DNA from: Dehalococcoidia bacterium UBA1328
Lineage (GTDB): Bacteria > Chloroflexota > Dehalococcoidia > Lucifugimonadales > Lucifugimonadaceae
Reading direction: 5' to 3'
DNA: 45,447 bases
Assembly: GCA_002306815.1 (NCBI GenBank)
Contig: DBTA01000019.1
Location: 1 to 45,447, forward strand
Each line of letters begins with the position of its first letter. The first letter of the stretch is position 1. Position numbers and translations under genes: made by a program. The notes beneath the pieces were generated by a model. The model did no database searches and was not told the origin of the DNA. It worked only from the letters and a program-made list of their open reading frames with translations. Below, piece by piece: positions 26,767-34,389 of this stretch.

Positions 26767-27668
26767 GAACTCGCCACCACAGTCGCACCTTCGTGTGCCA
26801 CGCCGAGGATCATCGGTTTGCCGTCCACCCCGTGGGTACGAGCTGTTTCTGACATTTCATAGCTGATCGTCACTTCACGACCCGTTGCCAAAGCTAGAAC
26901 CGAAGGTCCTGAACCCGACAGAAAAGCACCATGTGCTCCGCCTTTGATTGCAGCAGCGATCAAGTACGGCATTGCGCGAAAAGCTTGAGCTCGATGTGGT
27001 TGGTGTAGACGGTCATCAGTGGCGTGTTTCAGCAGTTCGAGCCTACCCGTCGAGAGGGCGTTCACCAGCAACGCAGCACGGCCAATGTTGTACACGGCGT
27101 CGGTACGACTAATATGATCGGGAAGCACGGCACGCGATTCATGAGTGTTGGTAAGGATTTCTGGAATGTACAGAACCGCGTAAAGATCTTTAGGAACTTT
27201 CACCTGGTCAACAATCCAGTCTTCAGAACCATTTCTAACCCCTACGGTACAACCACCGTAAATCGCTGGAGCCACATTGTCAGGATGCCCTTCAATATCG
27301 GCGGCAAGAATCGTCAACTCTTCTTTCGAAAGATCTGCTCCAGAAATCGCCGATCCAGCGAGTAATCCGCTAACGATCGCCGATGAACTACTTCCCAGTC
27401 CTCGAGCGAACGGAATAGCGTTCGTACAGTGATACTGGAGTCCGGGAACTGGCTCTCCAATATGGTTGAAAATTGCTTCTACACCAGTGACGATCAGGTT
27501 GCGAGTGTCCTGAGGAACGAGATCAGCACCTTCGCCAACCGTCGATACGGTAAATTCGCCGCGCGTGATTGTCAGCTCGTTCCACAGATCAAGAGCCATC
27601 CCTATGCTGTCGAATCCGGGACCAAGGTTTGCTGTCGTCGCAGGTGCTCGTACTGTTACAGAATTCAA
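26763..27668 (-). CDS. thrB: Homoserine kinase
   Basis: A GHMP kinase that phosphorylates homoserine for threonine synthesis. I place the start at TTG 27666-27668 (301 residues, MNSVTVRAPATTANLGPGFDS), where family similarity begins and the length becomes normal. The open frame extends to a TTG at 27770 (335 residues), and neither start has a strong ribosome site. Motif 1 is the VRAPATTANLGPGFD stretch, motif 2 is FARGLGSSSSAIVSGLLAG, and motif 3 is GGAHGAFLSGSGPSVLAL. It is first in the thrB-lysC operon. A palindrome with a TGC spacer at 27758-27776 lies just upstream. Confidence 0.93.
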   Translation of the reverse strand: MNSVTVRAPATTANLGPGFDSIGMALDLWNELTITRGEFTVSTVGEGADLVPQDTRNLIVTGVEAIFNHIGEPVPGLQYHCTNAIPFARGLGSSSSAIVSGLLAGSAISGADLSKEELTILAADIEGHPDNVAPAIYGGCTVGVRNGSEDWIVDQVKVPKDLYAVLYIPEILTNTHESRAVLPDHISRTDAVYNIGRAALLVNALSTGRLELLKHATDDRLHQPHRAQAFRAMPYLIAAAIKGGAHGAFLSGSGPSVLALATGREVTISYEMSETARTHGVDGKPMILGVAHEGATVVASS

Positions 27669-27757
27669 GTTCGCGTATCTGAGTTGAAGATAGGCAATTC
27701 GGCCTATTCGTGTTTCGATGGAAATCAGTTTCACATCGAGCTTATTGTGCGGATCAA

Positions 27758-27776
27758 TTTGAATTTGCAATTCAAA
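27758..27776. promoter_or_regulatory. Palindrome in the thrB / D-2-hydroxyacid dehydrogenase divergent region
   Basis: TTTGAATT and AATTCAAA form an exact 8-bp inverted repeat around TGC. A TATAAT for the rightward gene lies at 27790-27795, with TTGCAA at 27765-27770 as a possible but widely spaced -35. A leftward TATACT-like box overlaps the same stretch. The palindrome therefore sits over both promoter zones and looks like an operator. It contains TGAAT...ATTCA, reminiscent of ArgR boxes but with a five-base rather than a four-base spacer. Confidence 0.4.
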
Positions 27777-27894
27777 CCAACCTTGTAAGTATAATCTGCC
27801 GTCGTGAATAAGTGACTATTGAAATTTAGTCCGTTTCCACAAGGTTCTTGTCACACAATTTTTCTATCACTTGCAAGAAAAGTAGTCGCACACA

Positions 27895-28884
27895 ATGTCA
27901 AATATCGTTGTAATCCTGGGTCCCGAAAACGAGGGATCTAAAACCCGAATGAAAGAAACCCAGGCTGCCGCCGATAAAGTCGGTGGGATTAACCTCCGGT
28001 TCGTGAACAGCGAACTGCCATTCGACGAAATTATTGAACAATGCAAAGGCGCAGTTGTCCTCATTCCATCGGGTCACAACTCAGGACTTACCGAGCTTGC
28101 CGAAAAAATCGGCACCCTCAAGCTGATTCAAACATTCAGTGCCGGAACCGACTACATCGACAAAGCTGCTCTGGCCGAACTCGGAGTTGATGTTGCTAAC
28201 AACGGTGGAGCGAACGCTGTTGCAGTTGCCGAACATGCCATCGCACTCATGTTTGCCGTAAACCGTCGTCTCGATCACCAGATCGAAAGCGTGAAGGCTG
28301 GAACGTGGATGGATATTGGCGGTCAACGAGAAAATTTCCACACCCTAGTTGGCAAGCGAGTCGGGATCGTTGGACTCGGACGTATCGGCTCAAGAGTTGC
28401 CAAACGCCTCGCCGGGTGGGAGTGCGAGATCGTATACAGCGATGTGGTCGAGTACGACGACGAGTACCGTGCAGCGGCTGGTGCGATAAAGGTCGACTTC
28501 GACGAGCTTGTTTCTACGAGCGACATCATCACACTTCACGTTCCTCTCGACCGCAACACGCGACACTTGATGTCGAATCGTGAGTTCGAGATGATGAAAT
28601 CAACAGCCATCCTAATCAACACTTGCCGTGGTCCGGTCGTCGACGAAAATGCCCTGATCCGAGCGTTGGAATCAAAGGAAATCTACGCCGCAGGACTTGA
28701 TGTAACAGAGATTGAGCCTATCGAAGCCGACAACCCACTTCCAACAATGGACAACGTAGTTGTTACGCCTCACCTGGCTACACGTGCGATCGAATCCGAA
28801 TACAACGCTTCGGAGTACACGATGGAGAACGCTGGACGCATCGTACGCGGTGAAGCCCCGAAGTGGATCGTAAAGCCGGTTTAG
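27895..28884 (+). CDS. D-2-hydroxyacid dehydrogenase family protein
   Basis: A 329-residue NAD-dependent D-isomer-specific 2-hydroxyacid dehydrogenase. The Rossmann motif is VGIVGLGRIGSRVAKRLAG near residue 155, with Asp in VYSDVVEYDD as the likely NAD (not NADP) selector. The catalytic Arg is in LINTCRGPVVDENAL near 238, the Glu in LDVTEIEPIEADNPL near 267, and the His in VVVTPHLAT near 288. Substrate could be glyoxylate, hydroxypyruvate or a related acid; phosphoglycerate is less likely because there is no C-terminal ACT domain. It is divergent from thrB and stands about 95 bp before tRNA-Pro. Confidence 0.9.
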   Translation: MSNIVVILGPENEGSKTRMKETQAAADKVGGINLRFVNSELPFDEIIEQCKGAVVLIPSGHNSGLTELAEKIGTLKLIQTFSAGTDYIDKAALAELGVDVANNGGANAVAVAEHAIALMFAVNRRLDHQIESVKAGTWMDIGGQRENFHTLVGKRVGIVGLGRIGSRVAKRLAGWECEIVYSDVVEYDDEYRAAAGAIKVDFDELVSTSDIITLHVPLDRNTRHLMSNREFEMMKSTAILINTCRGPVVDENALIRALESKEIYAAGLDVTEIEPIEADNPLPTMDNVVVTPHLATRAIESEYNASEYTMENAGRIVRGEAPKWIVKPV

Positions 28885-28957
28885 CCGCAGGTGAACATAG
28901 CCCGCTGACTCACATAATCATTCTGCGATCGACGGACAACGACTCAATGACCGACGC

Positions 28958-28963
28958 TATAAT
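28958..28963 (+). promoter_or_regulatory. -10 box of the tRNA-Pro promoter
   Basis: A consensus TATAAT ends 17 bases before the first base of the tRNA. A weak -35 candidate, GGACAA, lies at 28934-28939 with an 18-base spacer. The position suits a short-leader stable-RNA promoter. Confidence 0.55.
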
Positions 28964-28980
28964 TGTGCGGCTCGATAAGT

Positions 28981-29057
<77 letters not shown>

Positions 29058-29071
29058 CATAGATTCAAACT

Positions 29072-29110
29072 AGACCTCAGTTGGACCAATTACCCGGCTG
29101 AGATCTTTTT
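29072..29110 (+). terminator. Rho-independent terminator after tRNA-Pro
   Basis: AGACCTCAG (29072-29080) pairs with CTGAGATCT (29098-29106) with one C-A mismatch, followed by five T ending at 29110. The loop is long (17 bases), but the position just after the tRNA and the T-run support termination. Confidence 0.65.
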
Positions 29111-29340
29111 GTAGCAGCAAATGTAGCAACCCAGTGCAAAACGAATCAGTGATACGGGTGTAGGCTCTCCGTCACACTTTCCGTTTATACAGCAGCTTCA
29201 CACAAACCCGGTGAGATTTGTCCAGAAGTCAGCCAGGCGCCCCATCATAGCCTCGCATCCGTTCATTAGAATTCGACACTGAAATTCTCAGTCACAGAAA
29301 AGTGAACTCCGCTCATTGACAACATCCCAGGAAAAATTCG

Positions 29341-30630
29341 TTGCAGCACCATAGTGTGATCATTGCCGGAGGTGGACCTGGTGGACTTGGAGTAGCGGCG
29401 ACTTTAGAGGGGTGGCACCCTCGTTTTACTGGTGATTACCAGTTTCCATCTAATGAGGTCCAAGCCTTTGCGAAAACCAACGAGTCAAACCCTCTGGCCT
29501 TCGATCCTCACGAGCTGATCGATCTGGGGCATCGCCCGATCGAGTTCTACCGTATGCGTCACCACCCCGAGCAAGATGCACTTCCTCTTGATCAATGGAC
29601 GCTCGGATTCACAAAGAACCCACGGATCGATTGGCTAATACTGACCACTGACGCTCCCGGCGGGCTTTGGAACAACGTGCCCCGACAGCAAATGACGCTC
29701 GGACCGGCGCATTGGATGGAACTAGCGCACTACTCAATTGGCAAGTTCTACGAGGATTCAGGTCGAGAACGAGACTTGAACGATCTAGTTCACAGAGACG
29801 ATCTCGTGACCTACTACCACGCATACGCCGAGAAACTTGGTCTCAACGATCACATTCAGACGGGCATGAAGGTTACAAATATATCGCCTGCTGACGATGA
29901 CATCAGCGGTCGTTTCATTGTCGAAGCTGAAAACCAATCAAACGGCGAAATTACTACTTTCTCCAGCGACTATGTGGTGTTCGGTGTTGGACCTCGATCC
30001 AAGCTCCGCACTCTTAACGCTAAAGGTCTAGATCAAAACTACGTCTCGTACGCCTACACTCATCCTGAAGACTATCCGAATGACCGCGTTCTCGTTATCG
30101 GTGGTGGAAGATCTGCTGACTGGGCGGCTCAGGAGCTTCACGACGCGGGACGGATGGTCGTTTACGTGATGCGCCAAAAACCGGAGTCTCATCTCAAACT
30201 CATCAACGATTCTCGGTATTTGCCGTACTACCGTCGTTGGGCTGAAATTATCTCTGGCGAGCAGGAACGTATGGGACTGTTGTACGAGTCGAGCGTTAGA
30301 GCGTTTGGTGATGATGGAGTAGTGACGATCTCTACGCCAGAAGGTCTTATTCAAGTTCAGATCGATCATGTTGTTGTAGAAATCGGCGGCGACCCTGACT
30401 ACCAGATTCTCGAACAATTCGGGGAATTAACCTTCCATACCAAAAGCGACAATTTCCGGTTTCAGCTCAACCAGCTGGTTGTTGACCAGGCAACGTTCGA
30501 ATCTGTCGATATTCTAGGTTTGTACCCTGCGGGTTACTCTGCACAGGGAACGGGGCTAAGCGTCATCGGATTCCATGCCGGATGCTTCCTTATAGCCGGC
30601 GACATCCTTCGAAAATTAGGCGCCGTCTAA
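29341..30630 (+). CDS. FAD/NAD(P)-binding flavoprotein oxidoreductase
   Basis: A 429-residue two-dinucleotide-binding-domain flavoprotein of the monooxygenase/OSGIN-like type. The FAD motif is SVIIAGGGPGGLGVAATLEG at residues 5-24. The second Rossmann motif is DRVLVIGGGRSADWAAQEL near residue 250, and YPAGYSAQGTGLSVIGFHAG near the end matches the FAD-ribityl contact region. The start is TTG 29341, with AGGA ten bases upstream. In between is a long segment (FYRMRHHPEQDALPLDQWT) that I do not recognise. The substrate is unknown; tetrahydrofolate/ornithine-hydroxylase-like proteins and OSGIN relatives share this build. It stands alone after tRNA-Pro. Confidence 0.8.
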   Translation: MQHHSVIIAGGGPGGLGVAATLEGWHPRFTGDYQFPSNEVQAFAKTNESNPLAFDPHELIDLGHRPIEFYRMRHHPEQDALPLDQWTLGFTKNPRIDWLILTTDAPGGLWNNVPRQQMTLGPAHWMELAHYSIGKFYEDSGRERDLNDLVHRDDLVTYYHAYAEKLGLNDHIQTGMKVTNISPADDDISGRFIVEAENQSNGEITTFSSDYVVFGVGPRSKLRTLNAKGLDQNYVSYAYTHPEDYPNDRVLVIGGGRSADWAAQELHDAGRMVVYVMRQKPESHLKLINDSRYLPYYRRWAEIISGEQERMGLLYESSVRAFGDDGVVTISTPEGLIQVQIDHVVVEIGGDPDYQILEQFGELTFHTKSDNFRFQLNQLVVDQATFESVDILGLYPAGYSAQGTGLSVIGFHAGCFLIAGDILRKLGAV

Positions 30631-30808
30631 GGGCGTTCACAACATTATCAACGTTCACGCTCTCGGCTCAGTGTTAGCGCAAAAAACCTCACTAGTTGCC
30701 TCAGCAACCCAATCCTCGCCAAATCCAAGATTCGTTTTCACTTTGACAGAGTGAATTCAAGGCTTCCACTAGTTCTGTTAGCTATCGGCATGAACGTCAG
30801 GGTAACGA

Positions 30809-30922
30809 ATGAAACAGTGGTTTAAGAAAAGCCAAATCGAGCGACACGAGCTCATGTGGCATTTTGGGGCAATGATCCTGGTCGCATGCGTCTCAATACT
30901 GGTGTTTCAAAACATGTTTTAA
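30809..30922 (+). CDS. Small single-pass membrane protein, 37 residues
   Basis: ATG 30809 to TAA 30922 encodes MKQWFKKSQIERHELMWHFG, then a hydrophobic stretch AMILVACVSILVF and QNMF. The ribosome site is excellent: AGGG six bases before the ATG. The N-terminus is basic and the helix is long enough to span the membrane, so a cytoplasmic N-terminus is likely. The layout recalls small subunits of respiratory complexes, but there is no family match I can name. It lies 180 bp downstream of the flavoprotein. Confidence 0.55.
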   Translation: MKQWFKKSQIERHELMWHFGAMILVACVSILVFQNMF

Positions 30923-31111
30923 ATCGGAGTGGTCGTAATCTAGGTGATTATTCTCCTTAGATTTATGGGCAGCCTTACCGTCGTTGTCACTATGCCAATC
31001 CGACCGCTAGTTTTCACAGGCACCGAAATACAGAATCCGATCGGAATGTTGGTAGCGCCGTCCGAAAGTATTACGATACGAATGGCTGTTTGCTACATTT
31101 CGGGCAGAAAG

Positions 31112-31128
31112 GTAGCTCGCCGAGCTAC
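31112..31128. repeat. 17-bp palindrome GTAGCTCG-C-CGAGCTAC
   Basis: An exact inverted repeat (31112-31119 and 31121-31128) around one central C. It is followed at once by GTAAGCTACTGCTAGCTCG, which repeats the GCTAC and AGCTCG words and could offer alternative pairings. It may be an operator or part of a structured RNA. Confidence 0.5.
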
Positions 31129-31142
31129 GTAAGCTACTGCTA

Positions 31143-31177
31143 GCTCGTATGCAAATCTGCCTGAGCAGATTTCGAGC
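31143..31177. repeat. Nested inverted repeat (stem-loop)
   Basis: AAATCTGC (31153-31160) pairs exactly with GCAGATTT (31165-31172) around the loop CTGA, and an outer GCTCG/CGAGC stem (31143-31147, 31173-31177) encloses it with a five-base bulge on the left. A GTTTTTCTT tract follows about 35 bases later, too far for a standard terminator. Confidence 0.5.
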
Positions 31178-31418
31178 ATCTATTCATGGTCTAGCGACAA
31201 TATGGGGACTGCGTTTTTCTTAATTGCCGCCTCCCCCCCCTTATCCGGTGTTCCATTATGCCGGTCTAATTGCTGGAGCGAGCGAACTTGATGCATGGAG
31301 ATTTCGCGCTAGTACTTTTTCCTGCAAGATTGCACAGGTAACAGTGACAGCGGTGCTAGGCCACATGGTTGGCGGGCAGCTCGGATTAATCACTTACAGT
31401 CAGATTGATAGTCTTCGC

Positions 31419-31448
31419 GAAAGCACCCCGCAGTTGCGGGGTGCTTTC
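31419..31448. terminator. Strong hairpin, probable terminator upstream of the trxB stop
   Basis: GAAAGCACCCCGC (31419-31431) pairs exactly with GCGGGGTGCTTTC (31436-31448) over a four-base AGTT loop, a 13-bp stem with a GC-rich core. The plus strand continues with TTTCATATTTATATTG; on the minus strand the left arm begins CTTTC. It lies about 70 bp after the end of trxB and could stop transcription from both sides. Confidence 0.6.
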
Positions 31449-31516
31449 ATATTTATATTGTTTGGCTGCCAACCAGAACTTAGTCGCAAGCCACGCCAAC
31501 CGACTTACTCTGCTTC

Positions 31517-32470
31517 CTACCTTGAGGCTTTGACTTCCATCACATGCTGATACGCCGATAGAGCCGCAATAGCTCCCTGCGCAGCAGCTGTAATTGTCTG
31601 TTTCAACTCCGTACCATCGGTAAGATCACCAGCGGCATAGATGCCTTCCACAGAAGTGTTCAGTTCATTGTCGACATGGACCTCACCGGTTTTGGGGTTG
31701 ATTTCAAGACCAAGTTGGTTCGGAATTTCAAGACGTGGATCTGCTCCGGCCTCGACAAACAAACCATCAATCGTCAGTTCGTACTGACCTTCCCACGGTT
31801 TGCTGATTCGTATTCCGGTCAAACCTGTCTCGTCTGAACCAACCAGTTCCGTAACTTCGGTCGAGTAGAGAATTTTTACGTTCTCTGTTTGATCGAGAAC
31901 CTTCAAAAGAATTGGCTCAGGACGAGTCAACTTGTCTCGGCGGTAAATCAGATAAATGACTTCTGCGTATTTTGCGAGAAGCACAGCTCCCTCTACGGCA
32001 GCGTTACCACCACCTACAACTGCGGCAGCGTGCTTGTTGCGGTAGAGCGGTGCATCACAGGTCGAGCAGTAAGAAACGCCGTTTCCTGTCCACTGTTCCT
32101 CGTTGTGCAGCGAAAGTTTTCGACGTTCGCGTCCTACGGCTAGAATTACTGAGATTGCGTCAATTTCAGTACCATTATCTAGTACAGCTCGGAAAACGTC
32201 GCCACGCTTTTCGACTGATTTGAGGTTAGAGTAAACAGTTGGCGTGTTGAGATTGTCGACCTGTTCCTTGAACTTCATCATCAGGTCAAATCCGTCAATG
32301 TCTGGCTGACCCGGGTAGTTCTCGATAGTGCCACCAATAGCGGTTTCTCCACCGAACTGTTCACCAACTATCAGAGTTTCAACCTGATATCGCGATGAGT
32401 AGAGCCCCGCGGAAAACGCGGCAGCACCTTGCCCGGCAATCAGTACGTCAACTTGCTTGATGTCGCTCAT
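31517..32470 (-). CDS. trxB: Thioredoxin reductase
   Basis: A 317-residue flavoprotein disulfide reductase that uses NADPH to reduce thioredoxin. The FAD motif is VDVLIAGQGAAAFSAGLYSSRY, where GQGAAA replaces the usual GGGPAG. The redox-active cysteines are in VSYCSTCDAPLYRNK near residue 135. The NADPH motif is AAVVGGGNAAVEGAVLLA near 150, and the C-terminal FAD contact is YAAGDLTDGTELKQTITAAAQG near 275. Length and domain order are normal. It is transcribed alone and is divergent from argJ across about 535 bp. Confidence 0.93.
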   Translation of the reverse strand: MSDIKQVDVLIAGQGAAAFSAGLYSSRYQVETLIVGEQFGGETAIGGTIENYPGQPDIDGFDLMMKFKEQVDNLNTPTVYSNLKSVEKRGDVFRAVLDNGTEIDAISVILAVGRERRKLSLHNEEQWTGNGVSYCSTCDAPLYRNKHAAAVVGGGNAAVEGAVLLAKYAEVIYLIYRRDKLTRPEPILLKVLDQTENVKILYSTEVTELVGSDETGLTGIRISKPWEGQYELTIDGLFVEAGADPRLEIPNQLGLEINPKTGEVHVDNELNTSVEGIYAAGDLTDGTELKQTITAAAQGAIAALSAYQHVMEVKASR

Positions 32471-32661
32471 GTGTCCTCACGCCGTCAAAACGTATACGGT
32501 CTCAATGCGATTCCCTAATCGCTAGATTAAAAGTACCCGTGAAATGTGTCGATAGGTACCCTGCCTAATAACACGCGTCCTTTTTTCAATAGTGAAGTTC
32601 ACGCTAACGCGTATTTAGGTTTTCATAAATTTAGATGCAATAGGGTATGCAAGCAGCTTGA

Positions 32662-32679
32662 GTCTGATTCGAATCAGAC
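32662..32679. promoter_or_regulatory. Perfect 18-bp palindrome GTCTGATTCGAATCAGAC
   Basis: An uninterrupted dyad of nine bases on each side, in the trxB-argJ divergent region, about 190 bp ahead of trxB and 325 bp ahead of argJ. The length and symmetry suggest a binding site for a dimeric regulator; no T-run follows on either strand. Confidence 0.4.
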
Positions 32680-32683
32680 ACGT

Positions 32684-32879
32684 CTAAAGCGACGGATCAA
32701 CGTTCTTTACTTCAAGTATCGATGCGGTCAGATCAGGATCAATATCGTCGACTTACAGGTTGTCGATCAATTCTTCTTCGTCAGTCCCAGCTTTGATGTC
32801 ATCATTTATTTCGCTGCTGTATACTCGCAGTTCAATTTGAACTGACGCGTTTCTTAAGTTCTCTATCGATATCAAGCAT
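32684..32879 (-). pseudogene. Possible remnant of a short acidic reading frame
   Basis: On the minus strand an ATG at 32877-32879 gives MLDIDRELKKRVSSN then a stop. A shifted frame continues LRVYSSEINDDIKAG TDEEELIDNL, then TAA, then VDDIDPDLTASILEVKNVDPSL and TAG. Acidic, helix-like peptide runs across two stops and a frameshift suggest a decayed small gene. No family is recognised, and the protein-like look may be chance. Confidence 0.25.
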
Positions 32880-33005
32880 TGTTAAAGCTGCTTCGTCTCA
32901 CGACGAGAAACGCAATCGAAGTAGACACGTACTGCACCGCATGTATTTCGCGTATCTGAAATCTTGTTTCTCAAACTTAGTTCAGGCGCTAAATCGTTAT
33001 CTGCC

Positions 33006-34226
33006 ATGACAATCCCAATTGCATCTGTGCCAAACGGCACCGTTACATCCGCCAAAGGCTTCTCAGCTGGAGGAATCTTCGCGGGCATCAAAACCCCTGG
33101 CGTCGACAAGAAAGACATTGGACTTCTCTACTCAGAACGAGCATGTGCAGTCGCAGGCACGTTCTCACAAAACTCTGTTATCTCACCGACTGTCACTCTC
33201 GATAAAGAACGAGTCGGGGTAGACAAAAAAGTTCACGCTGTCGTGGTGAACAGCGGATGCGCCAACACAGCTGTCGGCGAACAAGGCATGATCGATGCCA
33301 AAGAGATGACAGACATTACGGCGGCTCACCTTGGTGTCACGAGTGCACATACTCTTGTTAGTTCAACAGGAGTCATTGGAGTTGAGATTCCAATGGCTCT
33401 CATGCGCGAATACATCCCTCAGATTAAAGTGAGTGAGGATGGTGGAGGCGAGTTCGCCAAAGCTATCCTGACGACCGACAAACGCACCAAGGAAATTGCC
33501 GTTTCGTTTGATGTTGATGGAGTAACCCACACGGTCGGAGGCGTTTCCAAGGGCTCTGGAATGATCCACCCAAACATGGCGACCATGCTTGCGTATGTCG
33601 CTACGGACGCAGACGTAGAGCCCGGTTATCTACAGAAGGTTCTTTCCGAATCAGTAAAACTCTCATTCAACCAGATTGACGTTGACGGTGATCAGAGTAC
33701 GAACGACACCGTCTTGCTACTCGCGAACGGTGCTGCTGGTGGTTCTACCATTTCAGGCGGTGACGAAGCATCCGCCGCTTTCGAAGCAGCTGTCCTGCAG
33801 GTTTGCCAGTATTTAGCAATCGAAATCGCACGCGACGGTGAGGGCGGAACCAAGCTGATCGAAGTCACGGTAAACAGTGCACACACAGAAGAAGATGCGT
33901 TAAAGGCTTCTCGCTCATGTGCGGCCTCAATGCTGGTAAAAACCGCCGTTTACGGTCGTGACCCGAACTGGGGGCGCATTTTCATGGCAGTCGGCAAATC
34001 AGAAATCCCGCTCGATGAATCGAAGATTGACTGCTACATCAACGACATCCAGATTGTCGCCGAAGGAAAAGCCATTTCTTACAACGTTCAAAGCGTCGTA
34101 AGCGCGCTCGCAGGCGACGAGGTGCGCCTTCGGGTGGACCTCAACGTTGGTTCCGCATCAGGCGTTGCGTGGGGTTGTGACCTCACCGAAGAATACGTGG
34201 TCTTCAACTCGGCATACACGACGTAA
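33006..34226 (+). CDS. argJ: Bifunctional ornithine acetyltransferase / N-acetylglutamate synthase
   Basis: ArgJ transfers acetyl from N-acetylornithine to glutamate, recycling acetyl in arginine synthesis. I start it at ATG 33006 (406 residues, MTIPIASVPNGTVTSAKGF), because the 14 residues upstream lack similarity. The self-cleavage site is GGVSKGSGMIHPNMATMLAYV near residue 180, with the Thr in ATML as the N-terminal nucleophile of the beta chain. The C-terminal half holds VDGDQSTNDTVLLLANG and GRDPNWGRIFMAVGKS. It is the first gene of the arginine cluster. A monofunctional enzyme cannot be excluded, but together with argB and argD it indicates the acetyl cycle. Confidence 0.95.
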   Translation: MTIPIASVPNGTVTSAKGFSAGGIFAGIKTPGVDKKDIGLLYSERACAVAGTFSQNSVISPTVTLDKERVGVDKKVHAVVVNSGCANTAVGEQGMIDAKEMTDITAAHLGVTSAHTLVSSTGVIGVEIPMALMREYIPQIKVSEDGGGEFAKAILTTDKRTKEIAVSFDVDGVTHTVGGVSKGSGMIHPNMATMLAYVATDADVEPGYLQKVLSESVKLSFNQIDVDGDQSTNDTVLLLANGAAGGSTISGGDEASAAFEAAVLQVCQYLAIEIARDGEGGTKLIEVTVNSAHTEEDALKASRSCAASMLVKTAVYGRDPNWGRIFMAVGKSEIPLDESKIDCYINDIQIVAEGKAISYNVQSVVSALAGDEVRLRVDLNVGSASGVAWGCDLTEEYVVFNSAYTT

Positions 34227-34248
34227 TCGACCTCAGAGGAATTTCGCC

Positions 34249-34389
34249 GTGAGAGGCATTTGCCAGCAGCACGGGGTCGAGCCGTCATTCGCTCAGGATC
34301 CTGAAAATTCGTATCGCGGTAACTTTTCTTACGCCGTCGGTTCGACGCGTCTTAACCGTTCGGTCAGCACTGAGGTGATGTCCGCATGA
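34249..34389 (+). CDS. Candidate 46-residue ORF coupled to argB
   Basis: GTG 34249 follows AGAGGA at a reasonable distance and runs to a TGA at 34387-34389 that overlaps the argB ATG (ATGA). The peptide starts MRGICQQHGVEPSFAQ and is polar, with no recognised domain. It may be a leader peptide or a chance frame in the 159-bp argJ-argB gap. argB also has its own GAGGTGAT ribosome site. Confidence 0.3.
   Translation: MRGICQQHGVEPSFAQDPENSYRGNFSYAVGSTRLNRSVSTEVMSA

Larger units (their letters stand above)
30631..31516. other. Long intergenic region rich in inverted repeats
   Basis: This stretch of almost 900 bp between the flavoprotein and trxB contains the 37-codon ORF at 30809-30922 and several inverted repeats (listed separately). 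It also holds a run of eight C at 31233-31240 and a very stable hairpin at 31419-31448. No long reading frame with family resemblance was found. An open frame of 108 codons (31224-31550) crosses the hairpin and runs into trxB, so I do not call it. Confidence 0.6.
32471..33005. other. Divergent intergenic region between trxB and argJ
   Basis: About 535 bp with no intact gene. It holds a perfect 18-bp palindrome (32662-32679), a second palindrome (32828-32844) and what looks like the remains of a short minus-strand reading frame (32684-32879). No promoter can be placed with confidence. The gap is unusually long for this compact window. Confidence 0.5.

Noticed and set aside
27669..27770. Upstream extension of homoserine kinase by 34 residues from TTG 27770.
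   Set aside because: No family similarity, and the palindrome at 27758-27776 would then cover the start. The start at 27668 gives normal length.
29111..29340. The tRNA-Pro 3' end and following AATGTAGCAACC as an integration site.
   Set aside because: No duplicated tRNA end, integrase or foreign gene block is visible downstream.
31224..31550. 108-codon open frame after the run of eight C.
   Set aside because: It crosses the 13-bp terminator-like hairpin and overlaps trxB on the opposite strand, and I see no family. The partial protein-like look (LDAWRFRASTFSCKI) was not enough.
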